Assembly (NCBI RefSeq): GCF_003063295.1
Contig: NZ_MUXF01000016.1
Coordinates: forward strand, 31,273-95,272
Length of the DNA stretch: 64,000 nucleotides
Reading direction: 5' to 3'
DNA from: Arcobacter lacus
Lineage (GTDB): Bacteria; Campylobacterota; Campylobacteria; Campylobacterales; Arcobacteraceae
A program made the position numbers and the translations under genes. Of the stretch, positions 1 through 11,841 are shown one piece after another (position 1 is the stretch's first letter; each line of letters begins with the position of its first letter). The notes below the pieces were generated by a model. It was given only the letters and a program-made list of their open reading frames with translations, did no database searches and was not told the DNA's origin.

Positions 1-5
1 TTGAG

Positions 6-11
6 TATAAT
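6..11 (+). promoter_or_regulatory. -10 element for maf
   Basis: A perfect TATAAT sits 20 bases before the TTG start of the maf gene, which would leave a leader of about a dozen bases. The -35 region lies outside the window or is not recognisable. Inference from sequence only. Confidence 0.5.
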
Positions 12-31
12 CCAAATAAAAAAGGACTATT

Positions 32-577
32 TTGATAAGACTTGGCTCAAATTCACCAACTCGTGCACTTATTTTAAAAAACTTTGGAATTGATTTTATT
101 CAAAATGGTGGAGATTTTGATGAAGATAGTATAAAAACAACAAATCCAAAATCATTTTGTTATGAAGCAACTTTAGGAAAATTCAAAGAACTTTATAAAA
201 AATATGGTGTTGAAGATATGGCACTTTTAGTTGCAGATAGTGTTGTTACTTGTGAAGGGAAACTTTTAAGAAAAGCAAAAGATTATGATGATGCTAAAGC
301 TATGCTTGAACTTCAAAGTGAAAATAAAACTTCAGTTATTACTTGTATGATTTATAAATCAAAAGAGAAAGAATTTATTGATATTTCTATTACAACTTAT
401 CAATTTTCAGAATTTAAAAAAGAAGATATGAAAGAGTATTTAAACTCAGGTGAATGTTTTGGAAAAGCTGGAGCAATAATGGTTGAAGGATTTTGTAAAC
501 CTTATATAAAAAATGTTATTGGATATGAAAGTACAGCCATGGGACTTTGTGTAGAAAAGTTAAAAATGTTTTTATAA
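32..577 (+). CDS. maf: Maf family nucleotide pyrophosphatase
   Basis: Maf/HAM1-fold protein of 181 residues. Family members hydrolyse non-canonical or modified nucleoside triphosphates in the cytoplasm and were first linked to septum inhibition. The N-terminus LGSNSPTRALIL matches the family signature (L-x-S-x-S-P-x-R), and ADSVV around residues 68-72 matches the conserved catalytic acidic region. The start is TTG, preceded by AAAGGA at a good distance; no earlier start exists in frame. It is a single gene converging on a cytochrome c peroxidase gene, with a hairpin between them. Family assignment is firm; the exact nucleotide substrate is not deducible. Confidence 0.88.
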   Translation: MIRLGSNSPTRALILKNFGIDFIQNGGDFDEDSIKTTNPKSFCYEATLGKFKELYKKYGVEDMALLVADSVVTCEGKLLRKAKDYDDAKAMLELQSENKTSVITCMIYKSKEKEFIDISITTYQFSEFKKEDMKEYLNSGECFGKAGAIMVEGFCKPYIKNVIGYESTAMGLCVEKLKMFL

Positions 578-606
578 TTTAAGAGGAAAATCCTCTTAAA
601 TTTTTT
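578..606 (+). terminator. Rho-independent terminator after maf
   Basis: TTTAAGAGGA (578-587) pairs perfectly with TCCTCTTAAA (591-600) around an AAA loop and is followed by six Ts. It lies between the convergent maf and peroxidase genes, just before the stop of the latter. Confidence 0.75.
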
Positions 607-1624
607 AGTTAAATGACGGTTTCTCAGTATCAAGAGTTGATTCTGGAAGTTGTGGATAAGAGATTGCTGGTTTTTTACCTTTTAATGTTTTCAAAAATGT
701 TACAATTTTTGCTGCATCATTATCAGAAATATCAATACCTAATTGAACTGAACCCATCTCTTTAACTGCCTCATTAAGTGACCAAATTTGTCCATTATGG
801 AAATATGGTGCTGTTTCTGTTATATTTCTTAAAGTTGGAGCTTTAACCATACCATTTGCATCACCTTTAAAATCTCCAACATTTGTAAATTTATATTTTG
901 AAGCAACTTCAAATGGTTGCATTGTTCCACCTAAAGCTATACCATTATGGCAACTTGTACAACCTTTATCAATAAATAAATTTAATCCTTCTTTTTCTTC
1001 ATTTGATAAAGCTTTTGTATTTCCATTTAAAAACTCATCAAATTTTGAAGGAGTAACTAAAGTTTTTTCAAAAGTTGCAATTGTTGATGTGATTTTCTCA
1101 AAATCAATTTTTACATCATTTCCATAAGCTTTTTTAAATTCAGCAACGTATTCTGGAATAGAGTTAATTCTTTGTTCAACAAGTGATGGAGGTGCAGCCA
1201 TTTCTGGACCTGCTTGAATTGGACCTTGTGCTTGATCTGCTAAGTGTGGGCTTCTACCATCCCAAAATTGTGCTTTAAAAAATACAGAATTATAAACTGT
1301 TGGAGAGTTTAAATGATGTGGATTTGCTGTCCAACCATGACCTATTGCAACAGGAATTCCATCTGCTCCACCTAAACCTAAGTTATGACATGTATTACAT
1401 GAAATAATTCCACTTTTTGAAAGTCTTGGATCAAAGTATAATTTTTTCCCTAAATCTACTTTTTCTTTTGTGATTGGATCTTTTGGATCATCAATTAATT
1501 TCATCAATTGTGCTTTTTGAGCAGGAATTGCTTCTAAGCCACTATCTTTCGCTTTTTGTACCAACGAAGTTGCAAATAATGTACTTGCACCTAATAATAT
1601 TGATAAAGAGATTGCTAATTTCAT
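605..1624 (-). CDS. Dihaem cytochrome c peroxidase
   Basis: Periplasmic enzyme that reduces hydrogen peroxide to water with electrons from cytochrome c. A signal peptide covers about residues 1-19 (cleavage after LFA). Two c-type haem motifs are visible: CNTCH at 76-80 (low-potential peroxidatic haem) and CTSCH at 222-226 (electron-transfer haem). The length of 339 is normal for the CcpA/Ccp family. The start ATG has a strong GGAGG Shine-Dalgarno and a TATAAT -10 further upstream. It is transcribed alone, converging with maf. It fits with the cbb3 oxidase and bc1 genes in the window as part of a microaerobic respiratory chain. MauG-like relatives share the fold but usually differ in haem-environment motifs; peroxidase is the better call. 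Confidence 0.93.
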   Translation of the reverse strand: MKLAISLSILLGASTLFATSLVQKAKDSGLEAIPAQKAQLMKLIDDPKDPITKEKVDLGKKLYFDPRLSKSGIISCNTCHNLGLGGADGIPVAIGHGWTANPHHLNSPTVYNSVFFKAQFWDGRSPHLADQAQGPIQAGPEMAAPPSLVEQRINSIPEYVAEFKKAYGNDVKIDFEKITSTIATFEKTLVTPSKFDEFLNGNTKALSNEEKEGLNLFIDKGCTSCHNGIALGGTMQPFEVASKYKFTNVGDFKGDANGMVKAPTLRNITETAPYFHNGQIWSLNEAVKEMGSVQLGIDISDNDAAKIVTFLKTLKGKKPAISYPQLPESTLDTEKPSFN

Positions 1625-1653
1625 AATAAATCCTCCTAAATGAAATGTAAGTT

Positions 1654-1659
1654 ATTATA
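1654..1659 (-). promoter_or_regulatory. -10 element for cytochrome c peroxidase
   Basis: Read on the minus strand this is TATAAT, about 30 bases before the peroxidase ATG. A weak TTCACT lies roughly 15 bases further upstream as a possible -35. Confidence 0.5.
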
Positions 1660-1775
1660 GGAGAATTTTTATTAAGTGAAAATAAATTTTTATAATAAAT
1701 TTAGAATATTTTTATAATTTCTTCTTATAATATAAGATAAAAAATATCCTATTTAAACGAGTTGGAATCGCTGAT

Positions 1776-3581
1776 TTATTTTATTTTTTGAACTAATTGT
1801 TCAGGAAGTAAACCTAGACTTTGTTCTACAAGTTTTGTATCACCATGTTCTATAAATTTATCATTGTATTCAAAAGAAGTTAGTTGAACATTATGTATTT
1901 TTTCATCATTTAGGAATTCTAAAATAGCACTTCCAACACCACATTGTTTTTGTGAATCACTGAAAATATACCAATCATTATATTTTTTAGAGAGTTCTAA
2001 CAATAAATTTTTATCCAAAGGTTTTACAAATCTTAAATCTACAATTGTTATATCTTCATTATGCAAAGCTTCTGTATCGATTGCTCTTGATACTCCTGCT
2101 CCATAACCAATGAATAATTTACTTGATATTCCTGTTTTTAATATTTCAGCTTTTCCTAAAACAAAAGGAGTAGGGGCATAATTCAATTTTTTAAAAGCTC
2201 CTCTTGGATATCTAATAGCACAAGGATTATTTAAATTATATGCAAATTCTAAAGATTCTTCTAATGTTTCATTATCTCTTGGAGCAAATAAAACCATATT
2301 TGGAATAAATCTTAAAAATGAAATATCAAATGCACCTTGATGTGTTTCTCCATCATTTCCTACAATTCCTGCTCTGTCCATCGCAAAAACTACAGGTAAA
2401 TTCATCAAACAAACATCATGAATAATTTGATCAAAACCTCTTTGTAAGAATGTAGAATAAATAGTAATAAATGGTTTAAATCCTTCTTTTGCCATTGCTG
2501 CCATTGATGTTATTGCGTGTTGTTCAGCAATTGCAACATCCCAAAATCTTTCAGGAAATTCATCCATAAGTTTATTTATTCCTGTACCACTTGGCATTGC
2601 AGCAGTTACTCCTACTACATTTTCATATTTACAGGCTAAGTTTAAAAGGGCATCTGAAAATACTGCAGTTGCAGATTTTGGAGCTTCTTTTTTTATAAAT
2701 TCACCATCTTTAATATTAAATGGTCCCACTCCATGCCACTCTTCATGTTGACCTTCTGCTATTTTGTAACCTTTACCTTTTATTGTATGAGCATGTACAA
2801 TTACTGGTTTTTGCATAGCTTTTGCTATTTGTAAAGTTTCAATAACTTCTTTTAAGTCATGTCCATCAATAGGACCAATATAGTCAATTCCCATCTCTTC
2901 AAATAAAATACCAGGAGTTATAAGTTTAAATGCCTCTTCAAATCTTTTTGCTAGATATGTTGTACCTTCTGGCATATTTTTTCTTATAAATTTATCAACT
3001 TTTGATTTAAAACTTTGATAATATTTTCCAGCTAAAATTTTAGATAAATATTTTGAAATAGCACCTATTGGTTTTGCAATACTCATTTCATTATCATTTA
3101 AGATAATTACTACAGGAAGTTTCAAATCTCCAAGTTCATTTAGTGCTTCATAAACCATTCCTGCACTCATAGAACCATCACCAATCATAACTATTGGAAC
3201 TTTCTTTTCTTTTTTTAGTTTTATTGATTTTGCTGCACCAACTGCAAGTGAAATAGAAGTTGAACTATGTCCTGCTACAAAATAATCAGCAGGACTTTCT
3301 TTTGGTTTTGTAAAACCACTAAGTCCACCAAATTGTCTTATTGTTTCAAATTCATCCCAACGAGAAGTAAGAAGTTTATGAGGATAACATTGATGAGATA
3401 CATCGAAAATAAAAGGATCACTATAAGCATCAAATACATAGTGCATTCCAAGTGTTAGCTCAACTGCACCAAGAGTAGATGAAAAATGTCCACCTTTTCT
3501 TGATACAACATCGATTATTCTTTCTCTGATTTGGGAAGAAAGTTCTTCTAACTCTTTTAGTGATTTATCTTTTATATCCAT
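1776..3581 (-). CDS. dxs: 1-deoxy-D-xylulose-5-phosphate synthase
   Basis: First enzyme of the MEP isoprenoid pathway: condenses pyruvate and glyceraldehyde 3-phosphate using thiamine diphosphate; it also feeds thiamine and pyridoxal synthesis. The 601 residues cover the full transketolase-like architecture. The ThDP motif is visible as GDGSMSAGM (134-142) followed by NDNEMSI (162-168), with the middle domain containing the IAEQHA segment and a C-terminal transketolase domain. It is the last gene of lysA-pheA-hisC-dxs, 11 bases after hisC. G3P links it to the gapA-tpiA operon upstream; ispE of the same pathway lies at 46 kb. Confidence 0.97.
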   Translation of the reverse strand: MDIKDKSLKELEELSSQIRERIIDVVSRKGGHFSSTLGAVELTLGMHYVFDAYSDPFIFDVSHQCYPHKLLTSRWDEFETIRQFGGLSGFTKPKESPADYFVAGHSSTSISLAVGAAKSIKLKKEKKVPIVMIGDGSMSAGMVYEALNELGDLKLPVVIILNDNEMSIAKPIGAISKYLSKILAGKYYQSFKSKVDKFIRKNMPEGTTYLAKRFEEAFKLITPGILFEEMGIDYIGPIDGHDLKEVIETLQIAKAMQKPVIVHAHTIKGKGYKIAEGQHEEWHGVGPFNIKDGEFIKKEAPKSATAVFSDALLNLACKYENVVGVTAAMPSGTGINKLMDEFPERFWDVAIAEQHAITSMAAMAKEGFKPFITIYSTFLQRGFDQIIHDVCLMNLPVVFAMDRAGIVGNDGETHQGAFDISFLRFIPNMVLFAPRDNETLEESLEFAYNLNNPCAIRYPRGAFKKLNYAPTPFVLGKAEILKTGISSKLFIGYGAGVSRAIDTEALHNEDITIVDLRFVKPLDKNLLLELSKKYNDWYIFSDSQKQCGVGSAILEFLNDEKIHNVQLTSFEYNDKFIEHGDTKLVEQSLGLLPEQLVQKIK

Positions 3582-3592
3582 TTTAAACTCTA

Positions 3593-4696
3593 TTATAAAT
3601 TTTGTAATACTTCATCTAATAATTGAAATAATTTTGTATTTTGTTCAGGTTTCCCTATTGTAACTCTTATTGCATTTTGTTTATAACTTGTCAAATCTCT
3701 TACTATCATACCACGTTCTAATAGTTTTTGTGCTACTTCTTTTGACACATATTTATCACCAAATTTTATTGTAATAAAGTTTGTATATGAAGGTATATAT
3801 TCAAAACCTTTTTTTGTTACATACTCTTCATATCTTTTCATCTCTTCAAAGTTTTTAGAAATACAATCATTTACAAACTCTTTATCTTTTAGTGCTTCTA
3901 TTGCTGCTGCTAAACTCAAAGTTGTTATATTAAACGGAGCTCTTATTTTATATAGGTTTTGGATAATCTCATTTTGTGCAAATCCATAACCAACTCTCAT
4001 TCCACCAAGAGAATAAGCTTTTGAAAATGTTCCAAGGTATATAGCATTTGGGAAAGTATCTATTAAATCTTTTGGACAAATTCTTTTTTTCTCATCTTTA
4101 AATGCTGCATATTCTTGGTAAGCACCATCAACTACAACCAAGGTATTTTTATCAATAGTTTTTAAAAACTCATAAACATCATTTTTATCTAAACATTCAC
4201 CTAATGGATTATTTGGAATACACAAGAAGATTATATCTGCACCATGTTTTTTATATAGTTCTGAAAACTCTTCAAGGTTATGTTGTTCTGAGTTTGTTTT
4301 TATAATTTCTGCACCAACATGTTTTCCATAGATTTCATACATTGCAAAAGTTGTTTTTGCCATAAGTATTTTCGAATCTTTTTTACATTTTGCATGAATA
4401 CAAAACTCTAGTATTTGGTCACTTCCTGAACCAATGATTATATTAGAGCTTTCTAAATTATATTTTTTAGCTAAAGCATCTTTTAATTCATACATAGAAT
4501 CATCTGGATATAAACACATATTTTTAGCTAATTCTTGAATTTTTGCGATAACTTTTGGGCTTGTTCCATATGGATTTTCATTTGAAGCTAGTTTTATTAC
4601 ATCTTTTGAATCTATTCCATATTCTCTTACAACTAACTCAATTGGTTTTCCTGCTTCATATGTAGAAACATTTTTTAATACTTCATTAAATATCAT
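3593..4696 (-). CDS. hisC: Histidinol-phosphate aminotransferase
   Basis: Class I/II PLP aminotransferase that converts imidazole-acetol phosphate to histidinol phosphate in histidine synthesis. In many bacteria it also transaminates aromatic keto acids. The pyridoxal lysine is K226 in [16 protein letters not shown], and ASNENPYG (37-44) is the typical substrate-end motif. At 367 residues it has normal family length. It lies 11 bases from pheA and 11 from dxs, so the operon is tight. The placement directly after pheA suggests it may also serve phenylalanine or tyrosine formation; that is inference from context. Confidence 0.95.
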   Translation of the reverse strand: MIFNEVLKNVSTYEAGKPIELVVREYGIDSKDVIKLASNENPYGTSPKVIAKIQELAKNMCLYPDDSMYELKDALAKKYNLESSNIIIGSGSDQILEFCIHAKCKKDSKILMAKTTFAMYEIYGKHVGAEIIKTNSEQHNLEEFSELYKKHGADIIFLCIPNNPLGECLDKNDVYEFLKTIDKNTLVVVDGAYQEYAAFKDEKKRICPKDLIDTFPNAIYLGTFSKAYSLGGMRVGYGFAQNEIIQNLYKIRAPFNITTLSLAAAIEALKDKEFVNDCISKNFEEMKRYEEYVTKKGFEYIPSYTNFITIKFGDKYVSKEVAQKLLERGMIVRDLTSYKQNAIRVTIGKPEQNTKLFQLLDEVLQNL

Positions 4697-4707
4697 TTTT
4701 TCCTCTT

Positions 4708-5787
4708 TTAAATATCTTTTATCTCTTTTACATAAGAACCTAAAATTTTTACACTAGGTTTATGTTTTTCTAAAACTTTTTTTACATTTTCATCATCTTT
4801 ATGACCGTCAAAATCTATAAAAAATATAGAGTTCCCTTCAACTATATGCGATTTTATTTTTGTTAAATTTATGCCTGCGTTATTAAAATCATTTAAAAAC
4901 TTTACTAATCCACCTTGTTCATCAGGAAGATTTACTAAAATAGAAGTTTTGTCATTTCCACTTGGTGCATTTTCAAAATCACTTAAAATAAAAAATCTTG
5001 TTTTATTATTATCTTTATCTTCTATATTTTCAAATAAAATAGGAAGATTATATAGTTTTGCAGCAACATGAGCACAAATTGCAGCACTATTTGCTTCATT
5101 GGCTGCTAATTTTGCTGCTTTAGTTGTTGATTCTACTGGAATTAACTCAACTTCATCAAGTCCAAAATTTGTTAAAAATTTTCTACATTGATCAAACGCG
5201 ATATCTTTTGAATATATTTTTTTAATATCACTTATTTTATCACAAGTTGTTGCTAAAGTATGATGAATATTTAAAATAACTTCAGCAACAATTTTTGAGT
5301 CATAATTTGTAAATCCATTTATAGTATCATTTACAATTCCATTTGATGAATTTTCTATTGGAACAACACCAAATTTTATTTTTTTAGATTTTAACTCTTT
5401 AAAAATGCCTTTTATTGAACTAACTGAAACATAAGAACTCATAGCTCCAAATCTAGCTTCTGCTGCTTGATGAGTAAAACTTCCTTGAGGTCCAAGATAA
5501 CCTATATTTTCTGGTAGTTCTATATTTCTTGATATTGCAAAAATCTCTAAAAATAGTGCTTCTATTGCACTTCTATTTAATAGTCCAGAATTTTCTTGAT
5601 TAATTTTATCAAGTCTATCAATAATAGCTTTTTCTCTATCTGGTCTATATATCGCTCCACCGCTTTTGGCTTTTAAACTACCAACTTTATGGACAATTTT
5701 CATTCTTTCATTTAGTAAATCTAAAAGTTTATTATCAATATTATCAAGTTGGTTTCTTAACTCTAATAATCCATCTTCATTTGCCAT
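4708..5787 (-). CDS. pheA: Chorismate mutase / prephenate dehydratase
   Basis: Bifunctional P-protein that makes phenylpyruvate from chorismate. Residues 1-90 form the AroQ chorismate mutase helix bundle ([19 protein letters not shown]). Residues about 96-275 are prephenate dehydratase, with [24 protein letters not shown] and the NKTRF catalytic motif. Residues about 280-359 are a regulatory ACT domain that would bind phenylalanine for feedback inhibition. All three parts are complete at 359 residues. It sits between lysA and hisC with 11-base gaps on both sides. Confidence 0.96.
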   Translation of the reverse strand: MANEDGLLELRNQLDNIDNKLLDLLNERMKIVHKVGSLKAKSGGAIYRPDREKAIIDRLDKINQENSGLLNRSAIEALFLEIFAISRNIELPENIGYLGPQGSFTHQAAEARFGAMSSYVSVSSIKGIFKELKSKKIKFGVVPIENSSNGIVNDTINGFTNYDSKIVAEVILNIHHTLATTCDKISDIKKIYSKDIAFDQCRKFLTNFGLDEVELIPVESTTKAAKLAANEANSAAICAHVAAKLYNLPILFENIEDKDNNKTRFFILSDFENAPSGNDKTSILVNLPDEQGGLVKFLNDFNNAGINLTKIKSHIVEGNSIFFIDFDGHKDDENVKKVLEKHKPSVKILGSYVKEIKDI

Positions 5788-5798
5788 AGATTTTGCCT

Positions 5799-7007
5799 TT
5801 ATTTTATAAACTCTTCTTCTAAAGCAATTAAATCCTCAAAAGTTTCTCTTTTTCTAATTAATCTATCTTTTCCATCTTCAATAGCAATTTCAGCAACTTT
5901 TCCTCTTGTATTATAGTTGCTTGACATTGTAAATCCATAAGCTCCTGCACTATAAATTGCTACTAAATCATTATGTTCAGTTTTTGGTAATTTTATGTTT
6001 TTGGCAAAAAAATCTCCACTTTCACAAACAGGACCAACTAAATTACAATCACTAAAATCTTGATTGTCATTTAAAACTTCAATTTTATGATAAGCATTAT
6101 ACAAAGCTGGTCTAATCAAATCATTCATAGCTCCATCAACAATAACAAATCTTTTATTTCCATTTATTTTTTCATATAAAACTTTTGTTACAAATATCCC
6201 TGAGTTTCCTACTATAAATCTTCCTGGTTCACAAATAATAGTTATATCAAGACCAAACATAGTTTCTAAAATTGATTGAGCATACTCATAAGTATCAATT
6301 AATTTTTCGTCTTTATAAATGATTCCTAATCCACCACCAATATCTATAAAAGATAATTCAATTTTTATAGCTTTTAAGTTTCTTACTAAATCAGCAACAA
6401 TTTTAACTGCTTCTTTTATTGGTTGAAGTTCAGTTAATTGAGAACCAATATGACAGTGAATTCCAACTGGATCTAAAAAATCACTATTTTTACATTGAAT
6501 ATACATTCTTTTTGCTGTATCTATATCAACTCCAAATTTATTTTCATGTAATCCAGTAGAGATATATGGATGAGTTTTTGGGTCAATATTTGGATTTACT
6601 CTTATAGAAATTCTTGCAATTTTATTTAACTCTTTTGCAATAATTTCAACTCTATCAAGTTCAGCAGAACTCTCCACATTTATCATTAAAATATCAAGTT
6701 CTAAGGCTTGTCTTATTTCATCATCAATTTTTCCAACACCTGAGAATATGATTTTGTATGATGGAATACCAACTTTTAAAGCTCGTTTTACTTCACCAAT
6801 ACTAACACAATCTGCCCCAGCTCCAAGATTTGCTAAATGTTTAATAACACTTAAATTTGAATTTGCTTTAACTGCGTAAGCAATAAGAGATTTTCTTGCT
6901 CTAAAGGCACTTTTTAATTCTTCATACTGGTTCGTAATATAGTTAAAATCATATACATAATATGGTGTTTGATATTTATTTGCTAATTCTTTAAAATTAA
7001 TACTCAT
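5799..7007 (-). CDS. lysA: Diaminopimelate decarboxylase
   Basis: PLP fold-III decarboxylase that converts meso-diaminopimelate to L-lysine, the last lysine step. Motifs in order: YAVKANSN with the PLP lysine near the N-terminus, HIGSQL, the glycine-rich FIDIGGGLGI, CEPGRFIVG and CESGDFF near the C-terminus. I place the start at the ATG at 7007 because AGGAAAAAA lies directly before it; a longer reading from 7022 would put that ribosome-binding site inside the gene. First gene of lysA-pheA-hisC-dxs. Length about 402, normal for the family. The dapB gene of the same pathway is at 39 kb. Confidence 0.95.
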   Translation of the reverse strand: MSINFKELANKYQTPYYVYDFNYITNQYEELKSAFRARKSLIAYAVKANSNLSVIKHLANLGAGADCVSIGEVKRALKVGIPSYKIIFSGVGKIDDEIRQALELDILMINVESSAELDRVEIIAKELNKIARISIRVNPNIDPKTHPYISTGLHENKFGVDIDTAKRMYIQCKNSDFLDPVGIHCHIGSQLTELQPIKEAVKIVADLVRNLKAIKIELSFIDIGGGLGIIYKDEKLIDTYEYAQSILETMFGLDITIICEPGRFIVGNSGIFVTKVLYEKINGNKRFVIVDGAMNDLIRPALYNAYHKIEVLNDNQDFSDCNLVGPVCESGDFFAKNIKLPKTEHNDLVAIYSAGAYGFTMSSNYNTRGKVAEIAIEDGKDRLIRKRETFEDLIALEEEFIK

Positions 7008-7075
7008 TTTTTTCCTAAACATAATTAAAATTTTAAATCTAAACTTTTATAAAAAAATTCAGAATTAAAACTTTC

Positions 7076-8635
<1,560 letters not shown>

Positions 8636-8636
<1 letters not shown>

Positions 8637-9838
8637 TAATCATTTTCCTCAATAACTAAAGCTTTAACTCCTGGTAAAACTTTTCCTTCTATTAATTCTA
8701 AAGAAGCTCCTCCTCCAGTACTAATAAATGTCATATCATCCTCATCACCAGTTACTCTAACTAAGTCAGCAGTATCACCTCCACCTACAACAGTTGTCGC
8801 ATAAGAGTTTGCAACTGCGTGAGAAATTTTTGTACTACCTTTTGCAAATCTATCCATTTCATAAACACCCATTGGTCCATTCCATAAAATAGTATTTGCA
8901 TCACTTAAAGCTTCACTAAATAAAAGTGCTGATGCTGGACCTATATCTAATCCCATCCAACCTTTTGGCATCTCTTGAATAGTTGAAATTTTTGCAATTG
9001 CTTCTGCATCAAATGCTTCAGCTGCTACAACATCAACAGGTAAATATAGTTTTACCCCTTTTGATTTTGCTTTTTCCATAATTTTTAAAGCTTCTGGCAT
9101 TAAATCATCTTCTACTAAAGAGTTTCCAATTTCGTGTCCAAGTGCTTTTAAAAATGTAAATGCCATTCCTCCACCAATAATTATTTTATCAACTTTTGGA
9201 ACAAGATTATAAAGTGCTTCAAGTTTACCAGACACCTTTGAACCTCCAACGATTGCAACAAAAGGTCTCTTAGGATTGTGAATTATATGGTGAAAGAATT
9301 TAATCTCTTTTGCCATTAAAAATCCAGCAGCTTTGTGTTCAATATCAAAATATTTAGAAATTCCTTCAACTGAAGCATGAGCTCTATGTGAAACACCAAA
9401 AGCATCATTTATATAAATTTCTGCCATTGAAGCTAATTTTTTGCTTAATTCTTCATCATTTTTTGTTTCACCAAGCTCAAATCTCATATTTTCAAGAAGT
9501 AAAATCTCTCCACTTTTAAGTTCTTTTGCTATTTTAAGTGTTTCTTCATCAACAACTCCTGGAGCCATTTTTATATCTTGTTTTAATAAAATATGAAGTC
9601 TTTTTGCTATTGGTAATAAAGAGTATTTTTCTTCAAAACCACCTTTTGGTCTTCCAAAATGAGACGATAAAATAACTGAACAATCATGATCAATACAATA
9701 TCTAATTGTATTTAAAGCACTTCTAATTCTTCTGTCATCTGTAATATTGTTATACTCATCCATAGGAACGTTAAAATCACATCTAATAAAAACTTTTTTA
9801 CCTGTAATCTCAATATTTTTAATCTCTTGTAATTGCAT
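8636..9838 (-). CDS. pgk: Phosphoglycerate kinase
   Basis: Transfers phosphate between 1,3-bisphosphoglycerate/ADP and 3-phosphoglycerate/ATP. Recognisable segments: [10 protein letters not shown] near the N-terminus, SHFGRP, the hinge region LGGSKV-like [13 protein letters not shown], and the C-terminal [10 protein letters not shown] nucleotide motif. I choose the ATG at 9838 (400 residues) because AAGGG lies just before it and the protein then starts at the normal family position; a reading from 9910 would overlap gapA by 55 bases. It follows gapA by 17 bases and overlaps tpiA by one. Confidence 0.96.
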
Positions 9839-9855
9839 TTTTACCCTTGAAAGAA

Positions 9856-10851
9856 TTATTTTGTAGCTACGTGAACACCCATGTCCACTAATCTTGTTGA
9901 ATATCCCCATTCGTTGTCATACCAAGATAAAACTTTTACCATATTGCCTTCGATAACTTGGATTGTGTCTAAGGGAACAACTGTTGATAATGTTTCACCA
10001 TTAAAATCAGAACTTACTCTATATTCTTCATCAATACCTAAAATGCCTTTTAAGTTTCCATTTGCAGATACTTTAAATGCTTCACAAACTTCTTCCAAAG
10101 TTACATTTTTTTTAAGTGTAACAGTTAAATCAACTAAAGAAACATTTGGAGTTGGAACTCTAATTGCTTGTCCATTTAGTTTACCTTTTAAATGAGGCAT
10201 AACTTTTCCAATAGCTTTAGCTGCACCTGTACTTGAAGGAGTTAAGTTAGTTGCACCTGCTCTTCCTTTTCTTGGATCTTTTTTGTCTTTTGCATCTAAA
10301 ATTGGTTGAGATGAAGTATATGAGTGAATTGTTGTCATTAAACCTTTTTCAATCCCAAACGCATCATCTAATACACGAGCTACTGGAGCTAGACCGTTTG
10401 TAGTACAAGAAGCATTTGATATGATTGGTTCTCCTGCATAACTATTTTCATTTGCACCAATTACAAATGTTGGAGTATCATCTTTTGCAGGTGCTGAAAT
10501 AACAACTTTTTTTACACCATTATCTATATATGCTTGACAAGACTCTTGAGTTAAAAATGCACCAGTACACTCTAAAACAACATCCGCTCCATAAGCAGCA
10601 AAATTAATTTTTGCAGGATCTCTTTCACTTAATAATTTAGCTTTATCTTTACCAATATAAATATATCCATCTTCAACTTTTACATCAAGCTTTGGTCCGT
10701 GAACTGTATCATATTTTAAGTTATATTGGATCATATCTTCACTACCACTAGCATTTGCAGCTACTAACTCAACATCGTTTCGACTTGCAATTATTCTTGC
10801 TACACATCTTCCGATTCTTCCTAAACCATTTATTGCAACTTTAACAGCCAT
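9856..10851 (-). CDS. gapA: Glyceraldehyde-3-phosphate dehydrogenase
   Basis: NAD-dependent oxidative phosphorylation of glyceraldehyde 3-phosphate. The Rossmann motif INGLGRIGR is at 8-16 and the catalytic cysteine is C149 in [12 protein letters not shown]. The C-terminal WYDNEWGYS motif is intact. Length 331 is typical. It is the first gene of the glycolytic/gluconeogenic operon gapA-pgk-tpiA-fabI and is divergent from nadD, with a 90-base shared promoter region. In this lineage the pathway is probably used mainly for gluconeogenesis; that is family knowledge, not visible here. Confidence 0.97.
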   Translation of the reverse strand: MAVKVAINGLGRIGRCVARIIASRNDVELVAANASGSEDMIQYNLKYDTVHGPKLDVKVEDGYIYIGKDKAKLLSERDPAKINFAAYGADVVLECTGAFLTQESCQAYIDNGVKKVVISAPAKDDTPTFVIGANENSYAGEPIISNASCTTNGLAPVARVLDDAFGIEKGLMTTIHSYTSSQPILDAKDKKDPRKGRAGATNLTPSSTGAAKAIGKVMPHLKGKLNGQAIRVPTPNVSLVDLTVTLKKNVTLEEVCEAFKVSANGNLKGILGIDEEYRVSSDFNGETLSTVVPLDTIQVIEGNMVKVLSWYDNEWGYSTRLVDMGVHVATK

Positions 10852-10902
10852 GTGTTCCCTTTAATCTAAATCTAAATGGTAGATATTTTATCCAAAAATT
10901 GC

Positions 10903-10908
10903 TATAAT
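10903..10908 (+). promoter_or_regulatory. -10 element for nadD-rsfS
   Basis: Perfect TATAAT 34 bases before the GTG start of nadD, in the divergent gapA/nadD intergenic region. On the other strand TAAAAT around 10885-10890 is a candidate -10 for gapA. Confidence 0.55.
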
Positions 10909-10941
10909 AATATTTAAGTATATTACAAAGGTTTTAAATAG

Positions 10942-11487
10942 GTGAAAATTGCAATTTTTGGTGGTAGTTTTGACCCAATTCATATAGCTCATAAAGCTAT
11001 TGTGAAAAGAGCGTTAGAAGAGTTGGAAATTGATAAACTGATTATTGTTCCGACATACTTAAATCCTTTTAAAAGTAATTTTTATTTAGAACCTAAAGTT
11101 AGATTTGAACTTTTAAAGAAAGTTTTTGAAAAAGTTGAAAAAGTTGAAATTAGCGATTATGAAATAAACCAAGAAAAATTAAGTTACTCTTTTAATACAG
11201 TAAATTATCTAAAAGATTTATATAAAGCTTCTAAAATATATTTTATTTTAGGTCAAGATAATGTTGAAAATTTAGATAAATGGTATAAAATTGAAGAGTT
11301 AAAAAAAATGGTAGAATTTGTAATTGCAACAAGAAGTGGTTATAAATCTGATAAATTAAAAGATTTTAAAACCTTAAATATTGATATCGATGTTAGTTCT
11401 ACATTATTAAGAACTCAAATTGATACAAAATATATCCCAAAAGAGATAAAAGAGGATATATTAAATTTAGATAAAGGTAAGCATTGA
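10942..11487 (+). CDS. nadD: Nicotinate-nucleotide adenylyltransferase
   Basis: Converts nicotinic acid mononucleotide and ATP to deamido-NAD in NAD synthesis. The nucleotidyltransferase signature GGSFDPIHIAH is at 8-18 and the second conserved motif (here VSSTLLR) is near residue 155. Length 181 is normal for the short epsilon-type enzyme. The start is GTG with AAAGG upstream. Its stop overlaps the TTG start of rsfS by four bases (TTGA), so the two are translationally coupled. The nadD-rsfS pairing is widespread in bacteria. Confidence 0.93.
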   Translation: MKIAIFGGSFDPIHIAHKAIVKRALEELEIDKLIIVPTYLNPFKSNFYLEPKVRFELLKKVFEKVEKVEISDYEINQEKLSYSFNTVNYLKDLYKASKIYFILGQDNVENLDKWYKIEELKKMVEFVIATRSGYKSDKLKDFKTLNIDIDVSSTLLRTQIDTKYIPKEIKEDILNLDKGKH

Positions 11488-11810
11488 ATACGAGATTAGA
11501 AGATATAAAAACAATATTAAGTGATAAAAAAGCTGAAAATATTGAAATTTTTGATTTAACATCAAAAAATTATTTGGTTGATTATGTTGTTATTGCAACA
11601 ACTTTAAATTCAAAACATGCTTTTGCATTGTTGGATTATTTAAAAACAGGTTTAAAGCCAAAAGGCGAAGAGTTTTTAAGAGTTGATGAAGATGAAGATT
11701 GGACAATTATTGATTTGGGTGATATTTTTATTCACTTAATGAGTGAAAAATATAGAATAAAATACTCTTTAGAAGAATTTCTAGCAACTTTTGGAAAAGA
11801 AGAAAAATAA
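11484..11810 (+). CDS. rsfS: Ribosomal silencing factor RsfS
   Basis: Iojap/RsfS family: binds ribosomal protein uL14 and blocks joining of 30S and 50S subunits under nutrient limitation. The family core is visible as IFDLTSKNYLVDYVVIAT, EEFLRVDEDEDWTIIDLGDIFIHLM and RIKYSLEEF. Length 108 is typical. Start TTG with an AAAGGT sequence upstream and a four-base overlap with nadD. A hairpin follows the gene. Confidence 0.92.
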   Translation: MNTRLEDIKTILSDKKAENIEIFDLTSKNYLVDYVVIATTLNSKHAFALLDYLKTGLKPKGEEFLRVDEDEDWTIIDLGDIFIHLMSEKYRIKYSLEEFLATFGKEEK

Positions 11811-11814
11811 ATAG

Positions 11815-11841
11815 AAAAAAGAGATTACATAATCTCTTTTG
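11815..11841. terminator. Bidirectional terminator between rsfS and argS
   Basis: AAAAGAGAT pairs with ATCTCTTTT around a TACATA centre, giving an A-run/T-run flanked hairpin that can work on both strands. The argS stop codon lies inside it. Confidence 0.65.

Noticed and set aside
9839-9910. Longer pgk beginning inside gapA
   Set aside because: The internal ATG at 9838 has a ribosome site and gives the usual N-terminus; the extra residues are gapA in another frame.
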